A program made the translations under genes and the position numbers. DNA of 64,000 bases from Vibrio gelatinilyticus. GTDB taxonomy: Bacteria; Pseudomonadota; Gammaproteobacteria; Enterobacterales; Vibrionaceae. The notes under the pieces are model-generated. The model saw nothing but the letters and a program-made list of their open reading frames with translations, did not search any database and was not told the DNA's origin. The stretch spans positions 1 through 64,000 of the forward strand of contig NZ_JAJNNZ010000015.1 in assembly GCF_022836845.1 (NCBI RefSeq), in the 5' to 3' direction. This document shows positions 32,743-42,744 of this stretch, in pieces (position 1 is the stretch's first letter; every line of letters begins with the position of its first letter).

Positions 32743-34452
32743 ATGATAAAACAAATCTACTCATTTTTCTTTGTGCTCCTGTTGCCACTGTCTGCGTTTG
32801 GCGAAGAGCTCAGATTGAACATTAAAGGATTAAAGGGGGCATTGTCAGACAACGTCGATGTTTATGTTTCCGCTATTGCGCAAAGCGACTATTCAACATC
32901 ATTACGTTTTCAGGCTCGACTCACCAATGAACTCAATCAAGCGCTAAGTGCGCTTGGCTATTACAATCCTAAGATAGCCTTCGACATTGTCGAAAACAGC
33001 CAGGAAATCACAGTCAATGTTGACCCTGGGCCTCCGACTGTGGTTGAACTGGTGGACATTCAAATTACCGGTGAAGCCGCCAAAGATGACGATTTTATTA
33101 AACTGGTTCGCACCTCCCCCATCCAAAAGGGGCAAGTTCTCGATCATAGTCGCTACGACGCCATCAAATCGAATATTCGCAACTTAGCGCTACAGAAAGG
33201 GTACTTTGAAGGGGAATATACCTTAAGCCGTTTAGAGGTGGTTCCAGAGTTAAATCAGGCCTACGTTCGTCTCTATTTTAACAGTGGCATTCGCTATTCT
33301 TTTGGGTCCTCGACGATAACAGGCAGCCAGATTGATATTCAAAAGGTGCAATCGTTACAGCCCTATAAAACCGGAGACAGCTATCAAGTGTCGAAGGTCG
33401 CTCGTCACAACCAAAATCTTTCCAACACCGAATGGTTTTCTTCGGTGTTTGTTGAACCCGATTTGGAATACATTGGTCAAGGGCGCGAATTACCGATGAA
33501 AGTCTCACTGGCCCCGCAAGTCAGAAATCAATTTGAAACGGGCTTAGGTTACTCGACCGATGTCGGTGCAAAAGTAAAATTTAAGTGGAAAAAGCCGTGG
33601 GTTAATGAACAGGGGCACAGTTTTGACTCAAGTATTGAATACTCGATCCCAGAGCAGCAAGTGACCGCGGGCTACAAAATTCCACTCGATGATGTACTCA
33701 ATGACTACTACCGCATTCAGTACGGATTAAAGAATGTGAACCGTTCGGATAAGAAGACGCTGGAGTCTAACTTGGCGTTTGAGCGTCACTGGGTGCTCGA
33801 AAGTGGTTGGCATCGCAACTTGTACGTGCGTTACTTGATCGAGGATTATGAACGCAACTTGGAAGGTGATGTTGGCCAGTTTTTGCTCCCAGGTATTTCT
33901 TTTTCCCGCATTGAAACTCGAGGTGGTGTATTACCTATGAGTGGCAACAAACAGACGGTTATGTTTGAGTATGGCGATGACAGTATGTTGTCTGAAACTA
34001 GGGTATTGCGTATGCGCGGTACCTCGGCGTGGATCGGCAGTGTCGGTAGCAATCACCGTGGTTTATTTAAGGTCGACCTAGGGGTAAATGTCGTTGATGA
34101 TTTCGCCAAATTGTCACCTTCTTTACGTTTCTATGCAGGCGGTGACAACAGTGTCCGTGGATACGATTACGAGAGCATTTCACCCGTTGATAGCTCGGGA
34201 AAGAAAACGGGCGCGAAATATCTAACAACCTCAACTTTAGAGTACCAATACCGTGTCTATAACGATTGGTGGGGGGCGGCCTTTTTCGATATAGGTGATG
34301 CGTTTAATGATACTCCTGAATTGAAAAGAGGCGCAGGATTCGGGGTTCGTTGGGTATCACCAGTCGGGCCTATTCGATTTGATTTTGCTTATGGCATGGA
34401 CAAGCCAGAGCCGGAATGGCGATTACACTTTTCGTTGGGACCAGAACTATGA
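32743..34452 (+). CDS. tamA: Outer membrane translocation assembly module TamA
   Basis: The 569-residue protein has a signal peptide (MIKQIYSFFFVLLLPLSAFG|EELRL), three POTRA-like domains to about residue 265, and an Omp85 beta-barrel with the lid-loop motif VRGYDYES (about residue 484). With TamB it moves phospholipids and some autotransporters to the outer membrane. I chose the ATG at 32743; a TTG at 32722 upstream gives a non-signal extension. Its stop overlaps the tamB start in an ATGA. Confidence 0.95.
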   Translation: MIKQIYSFFFVLLLPLSAFGEELRLNIKGLKGALSDNVDVYVSAIAQSDYSTSLRFQARLTNELNQALSALGYYNPKIAFDIVENSQEITVNVDPGPPTVVELVDIQITGEAAKDDDFIKLVRTSPIQKGQVLDHSRYDAIKSNIRNLALQKGYFEGEYTLSRLEVVPELNQAYVRLYFNSGIRYSFGSSTITGSQIDIQKVQSLQPYKTGDSYQVSKVARHNQNLSNTEWFSSVFVEPDLEYIGQGRELPMKVSLAPQVRNQFETGLGYSTDVGAKVKFKWKKPWVNEQGHSFDSSIEYSIPEQQVTAGYKIPLDDVLNDYYRIQYGLKNVNRSDKKTLESNLAFERHWVLESGWHRNLYVRYLIEDYERNLEGDVGQFLLPGISFSRIETRGGVLPMSGNKQTVMFEYGDDSMLSETRVLRMRGTSAWIGSVGSNHRGLFKVDLGVNVVDDFAKLSPSLRFYAGGDNSVRGYDYESISPVDSSGKKTGAKYLTTSTLEYQYRVYNDWWGAAFFDIGDAFNDTPELKRGAGFGVRWVSPVGPIRFDFAYGMDKPEPEWRLHFSLGPEL

Positions 34453-37400
34453 TGTTGAAAGTGTGGCGAATTACCAAGTGGCTATCAGCACTTTTATTGC
34501 TATTACTGCTGATCGTTGTCGTCTCTGTCGCGGCTCTGCTGTTTACCAATACTGGATTAAATCTGGCATTGTGGGGCGCAGAAAAAGCAGTTCCACAGTT
34601 TCAGTATTCGCAGGCCGAAGGAGCATTATTTCCCCGTTTTACGCTTCGTGATGTACGTTTTAATGATGCCGATTTGCACATTGACCTTAAAGCCGACGCT
34701 GTCACATTGGCTGTGGATCTTAACTGCTTGACAGATCCAAGGTTGTGTATCAACGAAATCGCGATTTCAGGTCTCAACTTTGTGATGCCAGAGTTGCCAA
34801 CCAGTGAGCCCGCCTCAGAACCCTCAGAGCCACTAAAGAAAGTGTCGGTTCCCATCCCAATTGTGGTTGGTGTAGTGAAACTTGATGATATTCAATTGGA
34901 TATTTTGCAGCACAACATTCAATGGCAGCGCTTTGAAACCTCATTGTCGATGGCAGGACAACGGCTTTCTATCGGTAAGACGCGCCTGTCTGATATCTCG
35001 GTTGAACTTGCAGTAGATGCTGAGGTTAGCCCTCAAGGCGCTGAACTAAATTCGACCTTACCCGACGAAACCACTGGGCAAAACAGTCCATCTCCAGTCG
35101 CCACTTCTCCGAGTGGCGAGGATGAAGAGAACAGTGTGGCTGAGCAGGGTATTGTGTTGCCGGAAGTCTTGATACCGCTGTTTATCAATATTACCCGTAT
35201 TGATATCGATAACTTCTTATTGAAACAAGAGCAACCGATAGTGGTTAACCATCTAGGTTTTTCTGGTCAAGCCGGCGAGTTCTCAGTCAACGTAGATTCA
35301 CTAGAGCTGGACGTTCCACAAGCCAATGCGACATTGGCTGGCAATATTATTTTACGTCGTGATTATCCGCTCAACTTGAAATTGACGTTGGATGTCAAAG
35401 AGACGGAATTGGCCGGTCAATCCCTTGCGTTATCGGCTCAAGGTAGAGTGTCGGACCTGATACTAGATAGTCAGTGGCAAGGGTTGATCGACGCAAAACT
35501 GACTGGGCGAGTGAAGCCACTGGATCCTGAGCTGCCGTTCGATTTTGTTCTCTCTAACGCAAAGGCTCAATGGCCTCTTACTGGCAAAAGCGATTATCAG
35601 GTCGACCTGAAAAAGGTGACGGCCAGTGGTTCGATGAACGACTATACCGTTGCGTTGACGGGAGCGGTTGATGGTAAGCCGATCCCAGCAATGGAGATTG
35701 ATCTTAACGGACAAGGTTCACTCGAGCATATTGATTTGGCCTCGCTTTCTTTGAAGACCTTGGGAGGCAAGCTGGATGGTACCGTGATGGTTAACTGGGC
35801 ATCGCCCATCAATTGGGATGCCGATGTAAAGCTCAGCAATATTCAGCCGGGGTTGCAATGGCCTGAGGCGGAAGGAAACGTTAGTGGACGCATCGTCACG
35901 ACCGGTTCGCTCACTGAGGCGGGAGGTTGGCAAGCGCAGGTTCCGACTCTGGATCTAACGGGAGTATTGAGGGAGTTTCCTCTCGTTGTGAAAGGAGAGC
36001 TTAGCGCATCGGATCACAAGGGAACGGGTGAAATTATGGCCAGCACTAGCGGCCTGTCTTTAGCCCATGGCCCCAACGCCTTGTTTGCCAGAGGGGAGTT
36101 GAATAAGCAATGGAACATGGCTATTGATATCGATTTCAATCAGTTACAAAAAACGGTTCCAGATCTTCAAGGTCAAGTCAGTGGGAGGTTGGCTCTTAAG
36201 GGGAATGTTAAAGAACCAGACATCACGGTTGATTTAGCTGCGAGCAATATTGATTGGCAACAAGAGGCCAGTTTGGCGTCATTTCGACTGCAAGGACAAC
36301 TGAAGCCGCTGCCGCTGCCTTTCGCCGATCTTAGGTTGAATGCTCGAAAAATTGCCTATCAAGGTAATGATGTCGACAGCGTGAATATGAAGATTCAGTG
36401 GAATGAGCAATCACACGATATTGCGTTAGATGTCGTCTCGCCCTTATTGTCTGCCAGTTTAGCCATCGCAGGTCAGTTGGAACTCAAACCAAGTATAATT
36501 TGGCAAGGACAACTCACCCGAGCGCACTTTGAAACCGAGCAAGGGCCGCTTGATCTCGCAAAAGCCACACCAATTGTGGTCGATGTTGATAAACAGCAGG
36601 CAAATGTGTCTGCTCACTGCTGGTGGCAAGAGCAGTCGAAATTGTGCCTGGAAAAAGACATCATTGCAGGCGTATCTGGAGAAGCATTGGTTACGATAAG
36701 AAATTTTAATTTTTCTCAGATCCAGGCTTACCTGCCAAAAGAAACCCAGCTTAAGGGCAGTGTTGATGCCACAGTATGGGCTAAATGGGCTAAATGGGCT
36801 CCTGAAGAGGTCCCCGAAGTTAAAATTGATGTTACCTTGCCCAAGGGCAAGGTAACACAGCAACTTGAAAATCCAGTGGATATCGCTTGGGAATCAGTAG
36901 CACTACAAGCGCGATTAGCCAACGATACTCTTGATGCCAGTTGGCTAATAGACTTTACCGATAACGGAGATTTTTCTGGCAAGGCGCGATTACCCAATGT
37001 CACCGCAGCACAGCAAAAAATAGATGCGGACATTGAGCTATCGACGTTTAATCTGGATTTTTTACAGCCGTTACTAGGGGAGTACAACCAACTTTCTGCG
37101 ATTTTTACCTCTAGGTTGAAAATACAAGGGGATGTGCTCCATCCACAGGTATATGGTCAATTTAAGGCCAGTGATTTATCACTTAGAGGAGAGCTTTCTC
37201 CGGTGGAAGTTCAGTCGGGAAATTTGGATCTAAGTTTTAACGGTTATGATGCCAATCTCGATGCGAAAATGATGACCACTGATGGGGAGCTCAACGTCTC
37301 GGGTGAAGGCAATTGGCGAGACTTACAAGCTTGGAGCAGCAAGGTTCGAGTCTTCGCTAAGAAACTTAGAGTCACCGTTCCTCCAATGGTCAAGATTGAA

Positions 37401-38291
37401 ATCGTACCAGATATGAACATCGAGGTGAATCCGAAGCTTGCCAAAATCACGGGTGATATTGCTTTACCTTGGGCGCGAATACTGGTCGAGGAATTACCCG
37501 CTAGTGCGATTAGTGTCTCGAAAGATCAAGTGTTGCTTAAGCCTGATTTATCCCCAATTATCGAAGAAAGGACCATCCCGTTTAACATCGAAACCAATAT
37601 CAATATCCGCATTGGTAACGATTTTCAACTCTCGGCTTTTGGGCTTAAGGGTGGCTTAAGAGGGGGCCTGAATGTTTCTCAAAAAGACAAGGGCCCGTTT
37701 GTGCAAGGGGAAGTCAATATCGTAAAAGGTTCTTATCGTTCCTTTGGTCAGGACTTGATCATTGAAGAAGGTAAAATCTTGATGACGGGACCTATCGATC
37801 AACCCTACGTGTCAATCAAAGCGATCCGTAATCCAGAGACAACCGCAGATGACGTGAAAGCAGGTGTCAAAGTCACTGGTTTGGCGGATGAACCTGTCAT
37901 TGAGATCTTTTCCGATCCGGTTATGCCGCAAGCCAATGCACTGTCTTATTTACTGCGAGGACAAGATATTGATGGTGAAGCTGGCGGTAACGCGCTTACC
38001 ACGACGCTCATAGGATTGAGCCTGGCAAAAAGTGGTAAAGTGGTCGGTGAAATTGGCCAGGCGTTTGGGGTTCAAGATCTGCAGCTGGATACAGCTGGGT
38101 CTGGTGATGACTCACAAGTGACAGTGAGTGGTTATGTATTACCGGGACTGCAAGTTAAATACGGTGTTGGCATTTTTAACTCGCTCGGTGAATTTACCGT
38201 TCGCTATCGCATCATCGAAGATTTTTACGTAGAAGCTATTTCGGGTCTGTACAGCACAGTATTGTTCTTGTATCAATTTGATATGAAATAG
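34449..38291 (+). CDS. tamB: Translocation and assembly module TamB
   Basis: The 1280-residue AsmA/VPS13-like protein has one N-terminal membrane helix (LSALLLLLLLIVVVSVAALL, about residues 11-30) and a long periplasmic groove built of repeats. The C-terminal DUF490/TamB domain (from about residue 940) ends with VRYRIIEDFYVEAISGLYST. It bridges the inner membrane to TamA and is thought to carry phospholipid. A short internal tandem repeat at 36777-36800 adds WAKWAKWA. ATG at 34449 overlaps the tamA stop; ATG at 34452 is also possible. Confidence 0.93.
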   Translation: MMLKVWRITKWLSALLLLLLLIVVVSVAALLFTNTGLNLALWGAEKAVPQFQYSQAEGALFPRFTLRDVRFNDADLHIDLKADAVTLAVDLNCLTDPRLCINEIAISGLNFVMPELPTSEPASEPSEPLKKVSVPIPIVVGVVKLDDIQLDILQHNIQWQRFETSLSMAGQRLSIGKTRLSDISVELAVDAEVSPQGAELNSTLPDETTGQNSPSPVATSPSGEDEENSVAEQGIVLPEVLIPLFINITRIDIDNFLLKQEQPIVVNHLGFSGQAGEFSVNVDSLELDVPQANATLAGNIILRRDYPLNLKLTLDVKETELAGQSLALSAQGRVSDLILDSQWQGLIDAKLTGRVKPLDPELPFDFVLSNAKAQWPLTGKSDYQVDLKKVTASGSMNDYTVALTGAVDGKPIPAMEIDLNGQGSLEHIDLASLSLKTLGGKLDGTVMVNWASPINWDADVKLSNIQPGLQWPEAEGNVSGRIVTTGSLTEAGGWQAQVPTLDLTGVLREFPLVVKGELSASDHKGTGEIMASTSGLSLAHGPNALFARGELNKQWNMAIDIDFNQLQKTVPDLQGQVSGRLALKGNVKEPDITVDLAASNIDWQQEASLASFRLQGQLKPLPLPFADLRLNARKIAYQGNDVDSVNMKIQWNEQSHDIALDVVSPLLSASLAIAGQLELKPSIIWQGQLTRAHFETEQGPLDLAKATPIVVDVDKQQANVSAHCWWQEQSKLCLEKDIIAGVSGEALVTIRNFNFSQIQAYLPKETQLKGSVDATVWAKWAKWAPEEVPEVKIDVTLPKGKVTQQLENPVDIAWESVALQARLANDTLDASWLIDFTDNGDFSGKARLPNVTAAQQKIDADIELSTFNLDFLQPLLGEYNQLSAIFTSRLKIQGDVLHPQVYGQFKASDLSLRGELSPVEVQSGNLDLSFNGYDANLDAKMMTTDGELNVSGEGNWRDLQAWSSKVRVFAKKLRVTVPPMVKIEIVPDMNIEVNPKLAKITGDIALPWARILVEELPASAISVSKDQVLLKPDLSPIIEERTIPFNIETNINIRIGNDFQLSAFGLKGGLRGGLNVSQKDKGPFVQGEVNIVKGSYRSFGQDLIIEEGKILMTGPIDQPYVSIKAIRNPETTADDVKAGVKVTGLADEPVIEIFSDPVMPQANALSYLLRGQDIDGEAGGNALTTTLIGLSLAKSGKVVGEIGQAFGVQDLQLDTAGSGDDSQVTVSGYVLPGLQVKYGVGIFNSLGEFTVRYRIIEDFYVEAISGLYSTVLFLYQFDMK

Positions 38292-38368
38292 AAAAGCGAA
38301 TACGGGCTGTATGCGCTAGCCTTAGATTAGGTGCACTGTGCTTTATGGCACTTATCTATGGAGGCTAT

Positions 38369-38719
38369 ATGCGATATTTAATAGCGTTGGTCATCGCCTT
38401 AGGAATGGTCGGTTGTGTTTCAGTCGAGGCTCCCAATTCCGATAGTAACAGGGATTGGAAAAACTATGGCTATGCTTGGGCCAGCAAAGGGTATATCGAA
38501 CAAGATGAGCGCGATCTTTTCAAGCTGACAAGCGGTAACAGCAAGGAGCTTATTCATGCCTATCGTCAGGGGTACGCCGAAGGCAAGCAGCAATATTGTC
38601 AGCAAGACCCATTTGTCTTGGGGTACAACGGCAAGATCTACTACGGTATTTGTAATGATCTCGACCCTCGATATCTCGATGAATACTGGCGTGGGAAAAA
38701 ACGGCGCAATCGACGCTGA
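38369..38719 (+). CDS. DUF2799-like lipoprotein
   Basis: The 116-residue protein has a lipoprotein signal MRYLIALVIALGMVGC with Cys16, followed by DWKNYGYAWASKGY and AYRQGYAEGKQQYCQQ and a terminal cysteine region (IYYGICNDLDPRYL). This spacing of DW...GY..., YxxGxxxGxxxYC resembles DUF2799 lipoproteins. GGAG 5-8 bases before ATG 38369 supports this start over upstream ones. Function unknown. It takes the place where E. coli has ytfP, between tamB and ppa, but is not related to it as far as I can see. Confidence 0.8.
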   Translation: MRYLIALVIALGMVGCVSVEAPNSDSNRDWKNYGYAWASKGYIEQDERDLFKLTSGNSKELIHAYRQGYAEGKQQYCQQDPFVLGYNGKIYYGICNDLDPRYLDEYWRGKKRRNRR

Positions 38720-38731
38720 TGTCAGCGTTAC

Positions 38732-38763
38732 CTAAAAAGATGCCCGAAATTAACTCGGGCATA
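38732..38763 (-). terminator. Terminator of ppa
   Basis: On the minus strand, ATGCCCGA and TCGGGCAT pair, followed by CTTTTTAGG. It ends the ppa transcript and lies between convergent genes. Confidence 0.75.
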
Positions 38764-38781
38764 TCTAAAGCAACTCTCGGA

Positions 38782-39306
38782 TTACTGAGCTCGCTGGTAA
38801 GAGCTTTCTATTTCGTCTCTCGCAGCTTGAGCATCAGCCCACCCGTCAACCTTGACCCACTTCCCTGCTTCAAGATCTTTATAACGCTCAAAGAAGTGCG
38901 TGATTTGCGCTTTGAGTAACTGTGGTATGTCATCAACATCCTGGATATGGTCGTATTCTTTCGACAGTTTCGAGTGAGGCACTGCGATCACTTTGGCATC
39001 TTCACCAGACTCGTCGGTCATTTTTAGAACACCAACAGGACGACAGCGAATGACAGAGCCAGGCATGAGCGGGTGCGGTGTCGGGACGAGCACATCCACA
39101 GGGTCACCGTCTAGTGACAGAGTATGATTGACATACCCGTAGTTGCAGGGATAAAACATGGGAGCAGACATAAACCGATCGACAAATACAGCTCCAGAGT
39201 CTTTATCGACTTCATATTTTATGGGATCGGCATTGGCTGGAATTTCGATGACGACATAAATATCATCAGGTAACGATTTTCCTGCAGGGACATCATTTAG
39301 GCTCAT
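38782..39306 (-). CDS. ppa: Inorganic pyrophosphatase
   Basis: The 174-residue protein (SLNDVPAGKSLPDDIYVVIE) matches E. coli Ppa closely, with the signature DGDPVDVLV holding metal-binding aspartates (about residue 66). It hydrolyses pyrophosphate to drive biosynthesis. The ATG at 39306 follows AAGGAAAG; an upstream in-frame ATG at 39330 adds eight residues not found in the family. Confidence 0.97.
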   Translation of the reverse strand: MSLNDVPAGKSLPDDIYVVIEIPANADPIKYEVDKDSGAVFVDRFMSAPMFYPCNYGYVNHTLSLDGDPVDVLVPTPHPLMPGSVIRCRPVGVLKMTDESGEDAKVIAVPHSKLSKEYDHIQDVDDIPQLLKAQITHFFERYKDLEAGKWVKVDGWADAQAARDEIESSYQRAQ

Positions 39307-39338
39307 TTGACTTTCCTTTTCGACTGGCACTAATCAAT

Positions 39339-39367
39339 AAGAGGCTCACAGCGACTGTGCGCCTCTT
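39339..39367. terminator. Hairpin between fbp and ppa
   Basis: AAGAGGC and GCCTCTT pair with internal CACAG/CTGTG, then GTTTTTG on the plus strand only. It may be a second structure after fbp or a leftover; direction is unclear. Confidence 0.3.
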
Positions 39368-39402
39368 GTTTTTGATTAAGTATATACGGTCGAAAAAGAA
39401 AC

Positions 39403-39428
39403 AAAAAGTGCCTCAGTGAGAGACACTT
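39403..39428 (-). terminator. Terminator of fbp
   Basis: On the minus strand, AAGTG(T)CTC, loop TCACT and GAG(G)CACTT are followed by TTTTTG. It lies just after the fbp stop. Confidence 0.65.
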
Positions 39429-39433
39429 CGAAG

Positions 39434-40447
39434 TTATGACTCTGGGTATTCTTTAAGGAATTGTTCTACTTTGTTGACCATGTGCTTGGAGCCGACAAAA
39501 AATGGGACGCGCTGGTGTAGCTCGGTTGGTTTAATGTCCATGATACGGCCCTGGCCATCGGTCGCGATTCCGCCAGCTTGCTCCATGATAAATGCCATTG
39601 GGTTGCATTCGTAGAGCAGTCGTAGTTTTCCGCTAGGGTGACTTTGAGTGCTCGGGTAGAGGTAAATTCCCCCCTTCAACAGGTTGCGGTGGAAGTCCGA
39701 AACCAGTGAACCAATATAGCGGGAAGTGTACGGACGCTTTTCCTCAGGCACATTTTCTTGGCAATACTTAATGTATTTCTTAACTCCCATTGGGAAGCGA
39801 ATGTAATTGCCTTCATTAATTGAGTATATGGTGCCGCTGTCTGGAATCATCATGTTTTCATGAGATAAGCAGAATGTGCCAATCGACGGGTCATAGGTAA
39901 AACCGTTGACGCCTTTACCAGTGGTATACACCAGCATGGTTGAAGAGCCATAAACCACATAGCCTGCTGCGACTTGTTTGTTACCCGGCTGTAAGAAGTC
40001 TTCTTGAGTGGGAGGCGTTCCGATCGGAGATACGCGACGATAGATTGAAAAAATCGTTCCGACAGAGACATTAACATCAATATTGGATGAGCCATCAAGT
40101 GGGTCCATCAGAACAACATATTTGGCGTTTTTGTTGAGTTCTTTGTTAAAGGCGACGGCTTCGTCTTCTTCTTCACTTGCCACACCACAAACCTGGTCTC
40201 TGGCTTCCAGTGCCGCTTTAAATTTGTCATTGGCATAGACATCAAGTTTCTGCTGAGCTTCACCTTGCACGTTTTCTGTACCAATGGCACCGGTAATGTC
40301 AACGAGACCGGCTTTGTTTATTTCACGGTTTACAATTTTAGCAGCGAGTCGAATTGAAGATATCAGAGATGAAAGATCACCGCTAGCATGGGGGAAGTCG
40401 TTTTGTTTCTCAACAATGAACTCTCCTAGGGTGCGCATTTCTGGCAT
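39434..40447 (-). CDS. fbp: Class I fructose-1,6-bisphosphatase
   Basis: The 337-residue protein has the metal and phosphate motif MDPLDGSSNIDVN (about residues 115-127) and the substrate loop GGIYLYPSTQSHPSGKLRLL near residue 265. It removes the C1 phosphate in gluconeogenesis. AAGGAATAAAC precedes the ATG at 40447. Divergent from mpl, 240 bases away. Confidence 0.97.
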   Translation of the reverse strand: MPEMRTLGEFIVEKQNDFPHASGDLSSLISSIRLAAKIVNREINKAGLVDITGAIGTENVQGEAQQKLDVYANDKFKAALEARDQVCGVASEEEDEAVAFNKELNKNAKYVVLMDPLDGSSNIDVNVSVGTIFSIYRRVSPIGTPPTQEDFLQPGNKQVAAGYVVYGSSTMLVYTTGKGVNGFTYDPSIGTFCLSHENMMIPDSGTIYSINEGNYIRFPMGVKKYIKYCQENVPEEKRPYTSRYIGSLVSDFHRNLLKGGIYLYPSTQSHPSGKLRLLYECNPMAFIMEQAGGIATDGQGRIMDIKPTELHQRVPFFVGSKHMVNKVEQFLKEYPES

Positions 40448-40686
40448 GTTTATTCCTTAACTATCTTGTTGGTAGGGGGAGTTGCGTGCAGCGATGTAAC
40501 ATCTCGCTTTGGCACGTGCTACTAGTGTAGATGGGAGAACTTTTTAATGGTAATGAAGTAACTGTTTAAGAAAGAAAAATGTTGGTTTTGTGTCACAATT
40601 TTGTAGACATTGACCATGGTACTCGCTTTTGAACGCTTGATTGGGTATATATAGCGGAAACAGCCTGATTAACTAGGGACAAAATA

Positions 40687-42039
40687 ATGCATATTCATAT
40701 CTTAGGCATTTGTGGCACTTTTATGGGCGGCGCCGCCGCATTAGCAAAACAGCTTGGGCATAAAGTGACTGGCTCAGATGCCAATGTATATCCCCCGATG
40801 AGTACGTTGCTTGAATCCCAAGGTATTGAGATTATTCAAGGCTTTGACCCGAGTCAGCTTAAACCTGCTCCAGATCTTGTCGTTATTGGCAATGCTATGA
40901 GCCGAGGTAACCCATGTGTCGAATATGTACTCAATCATAATCTTCGTTACACCTCAGGCCCACAATGGTTGCAAGAATTTTTACTGCATGACCGCTGGGT
41001 ACTTGCCGTTTCAGGCACCCATGGAAAAACCACGACTGCCAGTATGCTGAGCTGGATCCTGGAAGATTGTGGCTACAGTCCAGGCTTCTTAGTCGGTGGT
41101 GTGCTCGGTAACTTTGGCCAATCCGCAAGGCTAGGCGAATCGATGTTTTTCGTGGTTGAAGCGGATGAATATGACAGTGCATTTTTCGATAAGCGCTCGA
41201 AATTTGTTCACTATCACCCACGCACTCTCATCATGAATAATCTAGAATTTGATCATGCGGATATATTCGATGATCTCGAAGCTATTAAGCGACAGTTCCA
41301 TCATATGATGAGAACGGTGCCAGGCAATGGTCGAGTGTTTGTACCGCGATCTGATACTGCGTTAGCCGATGTATTAAGTCGTGGCTGCTGGAGCGAAGTC
41401 GAACATACTGGCGATAAGGGGGATTGGCTGACTAAAAAACACATCGCCGATGGTTCTCAGTTCGATGTGTTTCTTCATGGCCACAAAGTGGGTGAGGTGA
41501 AGTGGGATCTCGTTGGCGATCATAATGTGAATAATGCACTCATGGCCATAGCTGCAGCACGACATGTTGGTGTCGTCCCCGAATTAGCCTGTGAGTCTTT
41601 GGGGCGTTTCATCAATACCAAACGACGCCTTGAATTTAAAGGAGAAGTCGCTGGTGTATCGGTTTACGATGATTTCGCTCATCATCCAACAGCCATTGAA
41701 CTCACGCTGCAAGGTTTACGTAATAAGGTCGGCTCGCAGCGAATTCTTGCGGTATTGGAGCCACGCTCAGCAACAATGAAACGAGGTGTGCATAAATCAA
41801 CGTTAGCCAGCGCTCTTACAGAAGCTGACGAAGTTTTTTTATTCCAACCAAGCGACATTAACTGGCAGGTGACTGATATAGCAAGTGCTTGCACACAACC
41901 TGTGGTAGTGAGTGGTAGTGTTGATGAACTGGTCAAGAAAATTATGAACACAGTATCTGCGGGAGATCAGGTTTTGGTGATGAGTAATGGTGGCTTTGAT
42001 GGTATTCACGACAAGCTTTTAAAGGCCTTAGCACAATGA
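40687..42039 (+). CDS. mpl: UDP-N-acetylmuramate:L-alanyl-gamma-D-glutamyl-meso-DAP ligase
   Basis: The 450-residue Mur ligase family protein begins MHIHILGICGTFMGGAAALA with a Rossmann glycine motif and has the ATP-binding VSGTHGKTTTASMLSWIL (about residues 115-132) and DDFAHHPTAIELTL later. Mpl reattaches recycled murein tripeptide to UDP-MurNAc. It stands upstream of ubiX with an ATGA overlap and is divergent from fbp, as in E. coli where fbp and mpl are neighbours. Confidence 0.96.
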   Translation: MHIHILGICGTFMGGAAALAKQLGHKVTGSDANVYPPMSTLLESQGIEIIQGFDPSQLKPAPDLVVIGNAMSRGNPCVEYVLNHNLRYTSGPQWLQEFLLHDRWVLAVSGTHGKTTTASMLSWILEDCGYSPGFLVGGVLGNFGQSARLGESMFFVVEADEYDSAFFDKRSKFVHYHPRTLIMNNLEFDHADIFDDLEAIKRQFHHMMRTVPGNGRVFVPRSDTALADVLSRGCWSEVEHTGDKGDWLTKKHIADGSQFDVFLHGHKVGEVKWDLVGDHNVNNALMAIAAARHVGVVPELACESLGRFINTKRRLEFKGEVAGVSVYDDFAHHPTAIELTLQGLRNKVGSQRILAVLEPRSATMKRGVHKSTLASALTEADEVFLFQPSDINWQVTDIASACTQPVVVSGSVDELVKKIMNTVSAGDQVLVMSNGGFDGIHDKLLKALAQ

Positions 42040-42656
42040 TGGAAAAAAAGAAGGCAATTACCTTAGCCTTTACAGGCGCTTCTGGTGCTCCTTATGGTAT
42101 CCGGCTATTAGAGCGCCTACTTGCCGCAGATTATCAAGTGTATTTACTGATTTCTTCTGCCGCTCGCGTGGTGTTAGCGACAGAGCATGATGTCAAACTG
42201 CCAGCCAACCCAGAAACGGCACAAAAGGCACTAATCTCACGTCTTCAATGCAGGCCTGAGCAGTTAATTGTATGTGGCAAAGAAGACTGGTTTTCGCCCG
42301 TTGCGTCAGGTTCTGCCGCTCCAAAGAAAATGGTTATTTGTCCTTGTTCGGCAGGCAGCGTGGCGGCTATTGCTCATGGTATGTCAGATAATCTTATTGA
42401 ACGCGCGGCCGATGTGGTGATTAAAGAGCGTGGTCAACTGCTACTGGTGGTGCGCGAAACGCCGTTTTCGACACTGCATTTAGAGAACATGTTGAAATTG
42501 TCAAAGGTAGGAGTCACCATCATGCCCGCTGCCCCTGGCTTTTATCATCAACCGAGCTCGATTGATGATTTGGTTGACTTTATGGTGGCTAGGATTTTGG
42601 ATCACTTGCAGATTGATCAAGAACTGGTTCCGCGTTGGGGGTACGACCACCGATAG
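42036..42656 (+). CDS. ubiX: Flavin prenyltransferase UbiX
   Basis: The 206-residue protein has the flavin-binding LAFTGASGAPYGIRLLERLL (from about residue 9) and ends with RVPF-like VRETPFSTLHLENMLKL and GFYHQPSSIDDLVDF. It makes prenylated FMN for the decarboxylase UbiD in ubiquinone synthesis. The start overlaps mpl; ATG 42039 is an alternative. Confidence 0.95.
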   Translation: MMEKKKAITLAFTGASGAPYGIRLLERLLAADYQVYLLISSAARVVLATEHDVKLPANPETAQKALISRLQCRPEQLIVCGKEDWFSPVASGSAAPKKMVICPCSAGSVAAIAHGMSDNLIERAADVVIKERGQLLLVVRETPFSTLHLENMLKLSKVGVTIMPAAPGFYHQPSSIDDLVDFMVARILDHLQIDQELVPRWGYDHR

Positions 42657-42744
42657 ATTGTTGGCATTAATGTGAATGTATTATTGATGGATAAAATGCA
42701 ACATGAGCGTTACAATCCGTCTGCTGTTACCATATTGGTAATTC

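Noticed and set aside
36459..36863. 134-codon minus-strand frame antisense to tamB
   Set aside because: The tamB frame runs unbroken through this region with family features; the antisense frame has none.
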